Shown: in pieces, positions 42,935-51,707 of the stretch
Layout of the letters: the number at the start of each line of letters is the position of its first letter
Numbering within the stretch: position 1 is the stretch's first letter
Source: Salinarimonas sp046292825
GTDB taxonomy: Bacteria; Pseudomonadota; Alphaproteobacteria; Rhizobiales; Beijerinckiaceae
Assembly (NCBI RefSeq): GCF_046292825.1
Contig: NZ_JBKBQG010000025.1
Span: 4,679 to 68,678, forward strand
Length of the DNA stretch: 64,000 nucleotides
Direction: 5' to 3'
Translations under genes and position numbers: made by a program
Notes under the pieces: model-generated
The model's database searches: none
What the model was told of the DNA's origin: nothing
What the model saw: the letters and a program-made list of their open reading frames with translations, nothing else

Positions 42935-45900
42935 TCACGAGGCCTCGCGCAGCCGCTCGGCGCGCTCGAGGTCGACGGAGACGAGCTGGGAGACGCCGCG
43001 CTCGACCATGGTCACCCCGTAGAGGCGGTCCATGCGGGCCATCGTGATGGGATTGTGGGTGATCACGAGGAAGCGCGTCGCGGTGCGCGCGGCCATGTCG
43101 TCGAGGAGCGCGCAATAGCGCTCGACATTCGCGTCGTCGAGCGGCGCGTCGACCTCGTCGAGCACGCAGATCGGCGAGGGGTTCGTGAGGAAGACCGCGA
43201 AGATCAGGGCGGTCGCGGTCAAGGCCTGCTCGCCGCCCGAGAGCAGCGTCATCGTCTGCGGCTTCTTGCCCGGGGGGCGCGCGAGGATCTCGAGGCCGGC
43301 CTCGAGCGGGTCGTCCGAATCGACGAGGGTCAATTCCGCCGTGCCGCCGCCGAAGAGCGTGGTGAACAGCCCCCGGAAATGCCCGTTCACCACCTCGAAG
43401 GCGGCCAGCAGCCGCTCGCGCCCCTCGCGATTGAGGTTGTGGATCGCCCCGCGCAGGCGCTTGATCGCCTCGACGAGGTCGTCGCGCTCGGACACGAGGC
43501 CGGAGCGTTTGGCGTCGATCTCGGCGAGCTCCTCCTCCGCGCGCAGGTTGACGGCGCCGAGCCGCTCGCGATCGGCCTTGAGGCCGAGGAGCCGCTCTTC
43601 GGACGGCGCGCCCTCCGGCAACGCGTCGCCGGGCGCGAGCCCCGCGAGCGCGTAGAGGCCGACGACGTCCGTCTCGAAGGTCTCGCGCACCGCCCGCGCA
43701 TGGGCGGCGAGCCGCTCGGCCTGCGCCTGGGCGCGCGCGTCCGCGCCCGCCGCCGCCTCGCGCGCGGCGGAGAGCGCGTCGAGCGCCGCGCGGGCGGCCT
43801 TGTCGGTCGCCGCCGCCAGGCTCTCGCCCTCCGCGAGCCGGTCCGCCGCCTCGCGCTGCGCCGCCTCCGCCGCCGCGATGTCGCGGGCGAGGGCGCGCTT
43901 GCGCATCTCGAAATCGTCGGGCGCCGCCTCGATCGCGAGCCGCTCCTCCTCGATCTCGGCGAGACGCTCGGCGATGTCTTCGAGGGCGGCGGCGGCGCGC
44001 CCGCGCCGGCTCTCCCAGCTCTCGATCTCGGCGGCGATCGCCGCGCGCCGACGCTGCGCGATCTCGGTCTCGCGGGCGAGGCCGTCGAGCGCGGCGCGGG
44101 CCTCCGCCGCCTCGGCGCGGGCCTCCCCGAGGCTCGCGCGGGTCTCCGCGAGCGTGCGCTCCAGACTGTCGGCGGGCTCGAGCTCGGCGAGCGCCTCGGC
44201 CGCCTCCTCCGCCCGCTCGCGCGCGTCGGCGAGCTCCTCCTCGGCGCGCGCCAGCGCCTCCGCGAGGCTCGCGCGGCGCGTCGCGATCTCGGCCGCGCGG
44301 CGCTCGGCGGAGGTCGACGCCTCGCGGGCCCGATCGAGGGCGGTGCGGGCGAGGCGGACCTCCTCGAGGGTGCGCGTCTCGAGGCCCGCGGCGTTGCGCG
44401 CGGCGGTCTGGACGCGGTCGAGATCGGCGCGGGCGCGATCGGCGGCCTCCCGCGCGGCCTCGGCCTGCGCCTCGAGCGTGCCGAGCCGGTTGCGCTCGGC
44501 GAGCCGCCGCGCCGCCGCCGACGGCGCCTCCGCCGCCGCGACGTATCCGTCCCAGCGCCACAGGTCGCCGGCCTGGCTGACGAGCCTCTGGCCCGGACGC
44601 AGGCGCCCGCGCAGGCGCTCGCCGTCGGCGGGATCGACGAGGCCGATCTGGGCGAGGCGCCGCGCGAGGGCGGCGGGCCCGCCGACCCGGTCGGCGAGGC
44701 TGGGCACGCCGTCCGGCAGCGGCGGATCGGGCTGCGGCGGGTCGATCGCGATCCAGCGCGTCGGCGCGGCCGGGTCGGCGGAGGCGTCGAGATCCTCGCC
44801 GAGCGCGGCGGCGAGCGCCGTCTCGAACCCGCTCTCGACGCTCACCGCGTCGATCAGGGCGGGAAAGCCGCCCGCGCCCGCGGGCGCGAACAGGGTCGCG
44901 AGCGTGCGCGCCTCGGTCTCGAGCCTTTGCGCCGCCCGCTCGGCCTCGGCCAGCGGCGTGCGGGCGCGCGCCTCGGCCTCGCGGGCGCGGGCGAGGAGCG
45001 CGCGCGCCTCCGAGGCCCGGGTCTCGGCGTCGGCGAGCGCCTCCTCGGCGGCCTCGCGGGCGGCGAGGAGGGGCTCGAGATCGGCCGGCACGGAGGCGTC
45101 CAGCGCCGCGCGCTCGCGGGCGATCCGCTCGACCTCTCCGGAGAAGCGGGCGAGGCGGGCGCGCTCGGCCTCCGCCGTGCGGGCGAGGGCGGCGGCGCGG
45201 GCGGAGGCGTCGGCGGCGGCACGCTGCGCCTCGGCAAAGGCGGCTTCGGCGGTCGCGAGCGCCGCGCTCGCGGCGGCGAGACGCTCCTGCGCCGCCGGGC
45301 GCGCGCCGTCGTCGTCGGCGGCGTCGACGAGCTCGGCCCGCTCGGCCTCGAGCCGGGCGAGGCTCTCGGCGGCGTCGCGGGCGAGCGCCTCCTGGCGCAC
45401 GCGCTCGCCGGCGAGATCGCGGGCGCGGCGCTCGAGGCCGGCCGCACGCTCGCGAATGCGGGTCTCCTCGCCCTCCAGCGCGGTGCGGGCGACGACCAAT
45501 CGTTGCAGCGCCTGCGCGGCGCTCGCCTGGCTCTCGCGCAGGCTCGGCAGCGCGTGGGCCGCGATCGCCTGCTCGCGCGCCGCCTTCGCTTGCTCGGCGG
45601 CACGATCGGCGACAGCGCTCGTGCGGGCGCGGGCCTCGGCCGCCGCTTCCTCCGCCTCGCGCGCCGCCGCCGCGTGGCCCACGAGCTGGACGAGCGCCTC
45701 GAGCCGGCGGATCTCCGCCTGCACCGCCCGGTAGCGCGCGGCCTGCCGGCTCTGCCGGCGCAGCCCCTCGACCTGTCCGTCGAGGGAGGAGAGCACGTCC
45801 TCGACGCGCAGGAGGTTGTCCTCCGCCGCCTTGAGCCGCAATTCCGCCTCGTGGCGGCGGGCATGCAGGCCCGCGATGCCGGCGGCGTCCTCCAGGATGC

Positions 45901-46384
45901 GCCGGCGCGCCTGGGGTTTGGCCGCGATGATCTCGGAGATCTGCCCCTGCCGCACGAGCGCCGCCGAGCGCGCGCCCGTCGCGGCGTCGGCGAACAGGAG
46001 CTGCACGTCGCGCGCGCGCACCTCGCGCCCGTTGATGCGATAGGTCGAGCCCGCCTCGCGCTCGATACGGCGGGAGATCTCGAGGTGGTCGGCGTCGTTG
46101 AAGGCGGCGGGCGCGGTGCGGGCGGCATTGTCGAGCCGCACCAGGACCTCGGCATGGTTGCGCGAGGGGCGCGAGCCGGAGCCCGCGAAGATGACGTCGT
46201 CCATGCCGGACGCGCGCATCGCCTTGTACGAATTCTCGCCCATGACCCAGCGCAGGGCCTCGACGAGGTTCGACTTGCCGCAGCCGTTCGGCCCCACGAT
46301 GCCGGTCAGGCCCGGCTCGATCGCGATCTCGGTCGGCTCGAGAAAGGTCTTGAAGCCGACGATCCGCAGCCCGGTCAGATGCAC
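42935..46384 (-). CDS. smc: Chromosome segregation ATPase SMC
   Basis: A condensin-type ATPase that organises chromosomes, 1149 residues. The N-terminal head has Walker A GPNGCGKSNLVEALRWVMGE (about residues 32-51). Two very long Ala/Arg/Glu coiled-coil arms surround a hinge around residues 500-640 (LFAPAGAGGFPALIDAVSV onward). The C-terminal head has the ABC signature LLSGGEQALTATALIF and Walker B ICVLDEVDAPLDDANVERY. The extreme Ala/Arg content makes long shadow frames on the other strand. It lies downstream of dsbA, with an R3 repeat in the gap. The scpA/scpB partners are not in the window. Confidence 0.96.
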   Translation of the reverse strand: MHLTGLRIVGFKTFLEPTEIAIEPGLTGIVGPNGCGKSNLVEALRWVMGENSYKAMRASGMDDVIFAGSGSRPSRNHAEVLVRLDNAARTAPAAFNDADHLEISRRIEREAGSTYRINGREVRARDVQLLFADAATGARSAALVRQGQISEIIAAKPQARRRILEDAAGIAGLHARRHEAELRLKAAEDNLLRVEDVLSSLDGQVEGLRRQSRQAARYRAVQAEIRRLEALVQLVGHAAAAREAEEAAAEARARTSAVADRAAEQAKAAREQAIAAHALPSLRESQASAAQALQRLVVARTALEGEETRIRERAAGLERRARDLAGERVRQEALARDAAESLARLEAERAELVDAADDDGARPAAQERLAAASAALATAEAAFAEAQRAAADASARAAALARTAEAERARLARFSGEVERIARERAALDASVPADLEPLLAAREAAEEALADAETRASEARALLARAREAEARARTPLAEAERAAQRLETEARTLATLFAPAGAGGFPALIDAVSVESGFETALAAALGEDLDASADPAAPTRWIAIDPPQPDPPLPDGVPSLADRVGGPAALARRLAQIGLVDPADGERLRGRLRPGQRLVSQAGDLWRWDGYVAAAEAPSAAARRLAERNRLGTLEAQAEAAREAADRARADLDRVQTAARNAAGLETRTLEEVRLARTALDRAREASTSAERRAAEIATRRASLAEALARAEEELADARERAEEAAEALAELEPADSLERTLAETRASLGEARAEAAEARAALDGLARETEIAQRRRAAIAAEIESWESRRGRAAAALEDIAERLAEIEEERLAIEAAPDDFEMRKRALARDIAAAEAAQREAADRLAEGESLAAATDKAARAALDALSAAREAAAGADARAQAQAERLAAHARAVRETFETDVVGLYALAGLAPGDALPEGAPSEERLLGLKADRERLGAVNLRAEEELAEIDAKRSGLVSERDDLVEAIKRLRGAIHNLNREGRERLLAAFEVVNGHFRGLFTTLFGGGTAELTLVDSDDPLEAGLEILARPPGKKPQTMTLLSGGEQALTATALIFAVFLTNPSPICVLDEVDAPLDDANVERYCALLDDMAARTATRFLVITHNPITMARMDRLYGVTMVERGVSQLVSVDLERAERLREAS

Positions 46385-46407
46385 GCGCCGCCTCCTCGAT
46401 CACCCCT

Positions 46408-46613
46408 CTCCTTCCCCTCAGGGGAAGGTGGCCCGGCGGCGAAGCCGACGGGTCGGATGGGGTCCTTCGCAGCGAAGCTGCGAAGGGGCGTCGTCCTAGA
46501 GCGCCTTACGTACGGAGAAGCCCAACGCCCCTTCGCTCCTTCGGGTCGAAAGACCCCATCCGTCTCCGACCCCTGTTCGGGGTCGGAGCCACCTTCCCCT
46601 GAGGGGAAGGAGA
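46408..46613. repeat. R3 interspersed palindromic element, copy a
   Basis: A 206-bp element occupying most of the dsbA-smc gap (46385-46696). It begins CTCCTTCCCCTCAGGGGAAGGTGGCC and ends GGAGCCACCTTCCCCTGAGGGGAAGGAG. Inner arms include GGATGGGGTCC / GACCCCATCC, and a hairpin CCGACCCC-TGTTC-GGGGTCGG is on the right side. The right half in reverse matches 63918-64000 almost base for base. It resembles R2 in plan but uses CTTCCCC in place of CCTCCCC. Confidence 0.85.
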
Positions 46614-46696
46614 AGGGGCGTGCCGTCACGCGGACGCCGAACTCGACGCGACGGGCCCTCGGTCGATCACCCGGCGAGGCGGCGCGCGGCGTCGGC

Positions 46697-47311
46697 TCAG
46701 CTCGGCAGCAGCGGCTGGACGATCGCGTCGAACTCGGCGATGGTGAGCGCACCGGAGCGCCTCTCCCCGTTGAAGAAGAAGGTCGGCGTCGAGTTGACGC
46801 CCAGCGCGGCACCGCGCTCGCGCACGTCGTTCACCGCATCGAAAAGCGTCTGGTCACGCAAGCAGGATTCGAATCTTTCCTGTGAGAAACCCGCCTGGCG
46901 CATCAGATTCGAGAGCGCGTCGAGGGGGCGCTCGGCGAAAGCCCATTGCCGCTGGGTCTCGAACAGGAGGTCCGAGATCGGATAGAACCGGTCCTCCTCG
47001 CAGCGCGCGAGCATGAAGCCCGCGGTGGCGAGCGGATCGAGCGGGAATTCGCGCAGCGCGTAGCGGATCTTGCCCGTGTCGATATAGGTCGCCTTCACGT
47101 GCGGGAAGGTCTCGGCGTGATAGCGCGCGCAGAAGCTGCAGGTGAGGGAGGCGTATTCGATCACCGTCACCGGCGCGTCCTCGGCGCCCATCCAGACGTC
47201 CCCGAGCGGACCCTCCTCCTCCAGCGACTGGGCGCGGGCGAGGCGCGGCGACACGAGCGGTGCGAGGCCGGCTCCTGCGAGAAGGGAGAGGGCGGTGCGA
47301 CGCGTGAACAT
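46697..47311 (-). CDS. DsbA-like periplasmic thiol:disulfide oxidoreductase
   Basis: A 204-residue thioredoxin-fold protein of the DsbA/BdbD group. The N-terminus MFTRRTALSLLAGAGLAP has a twin arginine ahead of a hydrophobic stretch, suggesting Tat or Sec export. The active site is SLTCSFCARYH (CSFC), and the cis-proline loop is NSTPTFFFNGERRSG. Between them is the alpha-helical insertion. It is separated from smc by R3, and a DsbA-family gene next to smc is a common alphaproteobacterial order. It is likely an oxidase or isomerase; its partner is not identified. Confidence 0.88.
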   Translation of the reverse strand: MFTRRTALSLLAGAGLAPLVSPRLARAQSLEEEGPLGDVWMGAEDAPVTVIEYASLTCSFCARYHAETFPHVKATYIDTGKIRYALREFPLDPLATAGFMLARCEEDRFYPISDLLFETQRQWAFAERPLDALSNLMRQAGFSQERFESCLRDQTLFDAVNDVRERGAALGVNSTPTFFFNGERRSGALTIAEFDAIVQPLLPS

Positions 47312-47507
47312 GGCAGTCTCGAGCTCCTGGGGCGAGCGGGTCTTCGGGCGATCGCTCCTGCAAGCGATCGGTCGGTGCGGCGAGCGGCCCGCCGGGCGGC
47401 GGACGACGCTCATGTGGGGTGTCGCCGGCGCGACGGCTAGCCCGCGTTCTCGTGGCGAGACGAGGGCGATCCGATCGCGCGGCGAACGCGGTCGCGCCCG
47501 ACCGGCT

Positions 47508-48260
47508 TCATCGGGCCGCATCGCTGCGGGCGGCGCCGAGGATGCGGCCGGGCTTGCCGTCGACGCTCTCCTGGACGAGGACGACGTGGAAATCGCCGCG
47601 CCCGGAGAGAGGCACGGTCAGCCGGCTCTCGGCGCCGTCCCAGGCGCCGACCTCGGCCATCGCGCGCACGACGTTGACGTATCGGGCGTGGCGGCCGGCA
47701 TTCTCGCCGCGGCCGATCTCGACATCGGCCTGCGCCATCACCGCCATCAGCCAGATCTGCGCGGGCGCCCGCGAGGGGGCCTGCGCGGCGGCGCCGTCGC
47801 CGATGCGGATCTGGGCCTGCCCGCCGCTCACCGACACGGAGACGGGCACCGGCAGCGCCCCGCCGCGCGGCTCGGCCGCCGCGATCGTCCGGGCCACCTC
47901 GTTGCGCTTCGAGCCGATGCAGGCGAGCGTGCCGTTCACCACCATCTGCGGCGTGAACACCTTGCGGTCGCCGCGCGCGTCGGCATAGGCGCGCTGGCGG
48001 GCGGTGTGGTCGGGATGGGCGAGGGTGTCGGCCCAGCCGAGATAATCCCAGTAATCGACCGGCAGCGTCAGCGCGAGGATGCCGGGATCCTGGGCGAGCT
48101 CGAGCAGCTTCTCGTCGGCGGGCGGGCAGGAGGCGCAGGCCTGGCTGGTATAGAGCTCGACGACCGCGCGCGGCGGCGCCTCGATCCCGATGGCGCGGGC
48201 GGCGCTCGGGACGGCGAATACGAGGATTGCGGCGGTCGCCAGGGCGAGGATCGGGTTCAT
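47508..48260 (-). CDS. DUF1223 exported thioredoxin-like protein
   Basis: A 250-residue secreted protein. The signal peptide is MNPILALATAAILVFAVPSAARA. The mature protein starts with the thioredoxin-like VELYTSQACASCPPADEKLL, carrying CASC, and continues through LTLPVDYWDYLGWADTLAHP and VFTPQMVVNGTLACIGS, hallmarks of DUF1223. The rest is beta-rich. The family has no assigned function; a periplasmic redox role is suggested by CxxC. It is on the same strand as dsbA, 196 bases upstream of it. Confidence 0.87.
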   Translation of the reverse strand: MNPILALATAAILVFAVPSAARAIGIEAPPRAVVELYTSQACASCPPADEKLLELAQDPGILALTLPVDYWDYLGWADTLAHPDHTARQRAYADARGDRKVFTPQMVVNGTLACIGSKRNEVARTIAAAEPRGGALPVPVSVSVSGGQAQIRIGDGAAAQAPSRAPAQIWLMAVMAQADVEIGRGENAGRHARYVNVVRAMAEVGAWDGAESRLTVPLSGRGDFHVVLVQESVDGKPGRILGAARSDAAR

Positions 48261-48318
48261 ACAAACGGTTTAAGCATGCCGCGGGCGCTCGCGGAACTCA
48301 CGTTGCCGCGAGAGGCGC

Positions 48319-49614
48319 TCACGCAGTCGCGATCGGATCGCCGCCGGCATCGGTCTCGGACCTGCGCCCGAAGGCGCCGGCGGTCGCGAGCCGCGCGATC
48401 GCCTCGCCATCGAGACCGAGCGCGCGCGCGAGGATCGCGTCGCGATCGGCGTCGAGGCGCGGCGGGGCGCGCTCGTAGGAGACGGGCGTCGCCGAAAGCT
48501 TCAACGGATTGCCGAGGAGGCGCAGGTCCGGCCCGCCGACGGGGGAGGGCATCGCGATGACCATCTCGCGCGCGATCGTGTGCGGATCCTCGAGCGCCTG
48601 CGCCACGCTCGCGACGGGTCCGGACGGCACCGCGACCGCGTTGAGCCGCTCGACCCATTCGCCGACGCGCGCCCTCGCGATCACCGGCGCGACGCGCGCG
48701 TTCATCGCGTCGAGATTGGCGAGCCGCCCGGAATTGTCGCGACACAGCGGGTCGTCGGCGAGTTCGGGCAGGCCGAGCGTCTCGCAGAAACGCCGGAATT
48801 GGCCATTGTTGCCGACCGCCACCACGAGATGCCCGTCCGCCGCCTCGTAGGTCTGGTAGGGCGCGATGTTCGGGTGGCGGTTGCCGAGCCGGCGCGGCGC
48901 GCGGCCCGAGACGAGGTAGTTCGTCGCCGCGTTGACGAGCCAGGAGATCTGCGTGTCGTAGAGCGACACTTCGAGGAACTGCCCCTCGCCCGTCGCGTCG
49001 CGATGCCGCAGGGCGGCGAGGATGCCGACGACGGCGTACATCCCGCACATCAGATCGGAGATGCCGACCCCGACCTTCATCGGCGCGCCGTCGGGCTCGC
49101 CCGTGAGATCCATGATCCCGCCCATCGCCTGGACGAGGAAATCGTAGCCGATCCGGTCGGAATACGGCCCCTCGTGGCCGAAGCCGGTGATCGAGCACCA
49201 GACGAGATCGGGCTTGACCGCGCGCAGCGCTTCGTAGTCGAGCCCGCGCCGGGCGAGGTCGCCGGGCTTGTAGTTCTCCACCACCACGTCCGACACCCGC
49301 GCGAGGTCGCGCACGAGGGCGGCGCCCGCCTCGCTGGCGAGGTCGATCGCGATCGAGCCCTTGTTGCGGTTGGCCGCGAGATAATAGGCGGAGAGCTCGG
49401 TCGGCGCGCCGGCCTCGTCGGCGACGAAGGGCGGCCCCCAGGCGCGGGTGTCGTCGCCGGTGCCCGGCCGCTCGACCTTGATCACCTCCGCGCCGAGATC
49501 GCCGAGGAGCTGCGTCGCGCTCGGGCCCGCGAGCACGCGGGTGAGGTCGAGGACGCGCAGGCCCGCGAGGCTGCGGGTTTTCGGATCGGGGCTCGTCTCG
49601 GCAGTCTCGCGCAT
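48319..49614 (-). CDS. Class III (CaiB/BaiF) CoA-transferase, second copy
   Basis: A 431-residue CoA-transferase clearly paralogous to the enzyme at 28724-29911. Landmarks are LAGLRVLDLTRVLAGPSATQ, VIKVERPGTGDDTRAWGPP, ANRNKGSIAIDL, ENYKPGDLARRGLDYE, CSITGFGHEGPYSDRIGYDF and ISDLMCGMYAVVGILAALR, with the likely catalytic Asp. The DDTRAWGPPF and RLGNRHPNIAPYQTYE wording is like SUGCT-type glutarate/succinate transferases. The ATG at 49614 was chosen. It is divergent from the DUF2948 gene and not in an operon, so its substrate cannot be inferred from neighbours. Confidence 0.88.
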   Translation of the reverse strand: MRETAETSPDPKTRSLAGLRVLDLTRVLAGPSATQLLGDLGAEVIKVERPGTGDDTRAWGPPFVADEAGAPTELSAYYLAANRNKGSIAIDLASEAGAALVRDLARVSDVVVENYKPGDLARRGLDYEALRAVKPDLVWCSITGFGHEGPYSDRIGYDFLVQAMGGIMDLTGEPDGAPMKVGVGISDLMCGMYAVVGILAALRHRDATGEGQFLEVSLYDTQISWLVNAATNYLVSGRAPRRLGNRHPNIAPYQTYEAADGHLVVAVGNNGQFRRFCETLGLPELADDPLCRDNSGRLANLDAMNARVAPVIARARVGEWVERLNAVAVPSGPVASVAQALEDPHTIAREMVIAMPSPVGGPDLRLLGNPLKLSATPVSYERAPPRLDADRDAILARALGLDGEAIARLATAGAFGRRSETDAGGDPIATA

Positions 49615-49781
49615 GAGGGCTCGCTCGCTCGCGGGAGGGGGCGCCGATCCTCTAGCGCGGTGGGGGACGTTGGGGAAGGCGTGCGGATCGCGCAGCCGGC
49701 TTGCGTGGCGGGGCGGTTGCAGGACGCGCTCGGCCTCTCTACGTAAAGGCCTGCGGAAACAGACAAGCGGCACGACACGCC

Positions 49782-50258
49782 ATGGACCTCCTCAAGCTCG
49801 TCGCCTTCGACGAGGAAGACCTCGCCGTCATCTCCGCCCATCTGCAGGATGCGGCCCTGCGGGTCGAGGACCTCGCCTTTCTCCCGAAGGAGCGGCGCTT
49901 CGCGCTGTGCGCGCGGCGGTTCGACTGGACCTGCGACCTCGGCGAGCCGCCCCGGCGGCGCCTCACGGGCCTGCATTTCGACAACGTCACCGCCGTTCGC
50001 TGCAAGAACATGGACCAGAGCCGCAAGGACCAGGTCCTCAATCTCCTCGCGGTCACCTTCGAGCCGGCGAGCGCGCCCTCGGGCGCGGTGACGCTGATCT
50101 TCTCGGAGGATCGCGCGCTGCGGCTCGAGGTCGAGTGCATCGAGGCGCAGATGAAGGACATGGGGCCGGTCTGGGAGGTCGAGAGCCGTCCCTGCCACGA
50201 GATCGAGGCGGAGATCGAGGCCGACGCCGCGCCCGCCCGCACGGCGGAGCGTCGCTGA
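49782..50258 (+). CDS. DUF2948 family protein
   Basis: A 158-residue soluble protein of the alphaproteobacterial DUF2948 family. It opens MDLLKLVAFDEEDLAVISAH and contains FLPKERRFALCARRFDWTCD and GLHFDNVTAVRCKNMD, followed by QVLNLLAVTFEP and GAVTLIFSEDRALRLEVEC. There are no membrane segments. Its stop overlaps the hisD start (TGATG), the conserved DUF2948-hisD coupling of Rhizobiales. The role is unknown; the tight link suggests expression with histidine biosynthesis only as an operon effect. Confidence 0.87.
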   Translation: MDLLKLVAFDEEDLAVISAHLQDAALRVEDLAFLPKERRFALCARRFDWTCDLGEPPRRRLTGLHFDNVTAVRCKNMDQSRKDQVLNLLAVTFEPASAPSGAVTLIFSEDRALRLEVECIEAQMKDMGPVWEVESRPCHEIEAEIEADAAPARTAERR

Positions 50259-51550
50259 TGGCGCTGCGGCTCGATGCGCGCGATGCCGGGTTCGAGCGCG
50301 CCTTTTCCGATCTCCTCGCCTCGAAGCGGGAGGTCTCCGAGGAGGTCGACGACGTCGCCCGCGCGATCATCGCCGACGTCATCGCCCGCGGCGACGACGC
50401 CCTGATCGAGTACACGTCGCGCTTCGATCGGCTGGACCTCACGGCCGATGGCCTGCGCATCACGCGATCCGAACTCGACGCGGCCGAGGCCGCCTGCGAT
50501 CGCGAGACGATCGCGGCTCTGCGCCTCGCCAAGGAGCGCATCGAGACCTACCACGCCGCCCAGCGGCCCGGCGACCATCGCACCACCGACGCGCTCGGCG
50601 TCACCATGGGCTGGCGCTGGACGCCGATCGAGGCGGCCGGCCTCTACGTGCCGGGCGGGCTCGCGAGCTATCCGTCCTCCGTCCTGATGAATGCGGTGCC
50701 CGCGCGCGTCGCGGGCGTCGATCGCGTGGTCATGGTGGTGCCGACCCCACGCGGCGAGGTGAGCCCGCTCGTCCTCGCCGCGGCCAAGATCGCGGGCGTG
50801 GACGAGGTGTATCGCATCGGCGGCGCCCAGGCGGTGGCCGCGCTCGCCTACGGCACGCGCACCATCGCGCCGGTGGCGAAGATCGTCGGCCCCGGCAACG
50901 CCTATGTCGCGGCGGCCAAGCGCCGGGTCTTCGGCAAGGTCGGCATCGATATGATCGCCGGCCCCTCCGAAGTGCTGATCCTCGCCGACGCGCACGCCAA
51001 TCCCGACTGGGTCGCCGCCGACCTCCTCGCCCAGGCCGAGCACGACACGGCCGCGCAAGCGATCCTGATCACCGATTCGCCCGCCCTCGCCGACGCGATC
51101 GAGCCCGCCATCGCCCGGGCGCTCGCGCAGATGAGCCGCGCCGAGATCGCCTCCGCGAGCTGGCGCGACAACGGCGCGATCATCCTCGTCGAGCGGCTCG
51201 ACGACGCGGTGCCGCTCGTCGACCGGATCGCGCCGGAACATCTCGAGATCGAGACCGCCGAGCCGATGGCGCTCGCCGCCAAGGTGCGCAATGCGGGCTC
51301 CATCTTCCTCGGCGCCCATACGCCCGAGGCGATCGGCGATTACGTCGGCGGCCCCAACCACGTCCTCCCCACCGCCCGCTCGGCGCGCTTCTCCTCGGGG
51401 CTCGGCGTCCTCGACTTCATGAAGCGCACCTCGCTCCTCTCGCTGACGCCCGACGCGCTCGCCGCGCTCGGCCCCGCCGCGATGGCGCTCGGCCACGCGG
51501 AAGGCTTCGACGGCCACGCGCGGTCGGTCGCCGTGCGGCTGAAGGGGTGA
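50258..51550 (+). CDS. hisD: Histidinol dehydrogenase
   Basis: The last enzyme of histidine biosynthesis, a zinc, NAD-dependent four-electron oxidation of histidinol. The 430-residue protein shows AGLYVPGGLASYPSSVLMN, VYRIGGAQAVAALAYGT, KIVGPGNAYVAAAKRRVFG, IDMIAGPSEVLILAD, the zinc-site segment LLAQAEHDTAAQAILIT and the catalytic region IAPEHLEI. GPNHVLPT follows near the C-terminus. It starts within the DUF2948 stop codon. An R2 repeat begins six bases after its stop. Confidence 0.97.
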   Translation: MALRLDARDAGFERAFSDLLASKREVSEEVDDVARAIIADVIARGDDALIEYTSRFDRLDLTADGLRITRSELDAAEAACDRETIAALRLAKERIETYHAAQRPGDHRTTDALGVTMGWRWTPIEAAGLYVPGGLASYPSSVLMNAVPARVAGVDRVVMVVPTPRGEVSPLVLAAAKIAGVDEVYRIGGAQAVAALAYGTRTIAPVAKIVGPGNAYVAAAKRRVFGKVGIDMIAGPSEVLILADAHANPDWVAADLLAQAEHDTAAQAILITDSPALADAIEPAIARALAQMSRAEIASASWRDNGAIILVERLDDAVPLVDRIAPEHLEIETAEPMALAAKVRNAGSIFLGAHTPEAIGDYVGGPNHVLPTARSARFSSGLGVLDFMKRTSLLSLTPDALAALGPAAMALGHAEGFDGHARSVAVRLKG

Positions 51551-51555
51551 GCTCA

Positions 51556-51696
51556 TCCCTCCCCGGAGGGGAGGGTGGACGGTCGAGCGAAGCGAGACCG
51601 GCCGGGTGGGGCCCGGGTGGAGAATATGCTTCGAACCTCGGGCCCCACCCGACCCCTTCGCTGCGCTCAGGGGCCACCCTCCCCTACGGGGAGGGA
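51556..51696. repeat. R2 interspersed palindromic element, copy d
   Basis: A 141-bp element filling the gap between the convergent hisD and mmsA genes (six and eleven bases to their stops). The ends are TCCCTCCCCGGAGGGGAGGGTGG and CCACCCTCCCCTACGGGGAGGGA, with the internal pair GGGTGGGGCCCG / CGGGCCCCACCC. The left end has G where other copies have T (CCGGAGG), so it lacks the TAG trinucleotide on that side. Confidence 0.88.
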
Positions 51697-51707
51697 TTTT
51701 TGCCCCC

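Noticed and set aside
43055..46885. A 1276-codon plus-strand open frame across smc
   Set aside because: Antisense to smc, whose Ala/Arg/Glu coiled coils give long open frames on both strands; the translation is repetitive Gly/Arg/Leu and crosses into the R3 repeat.
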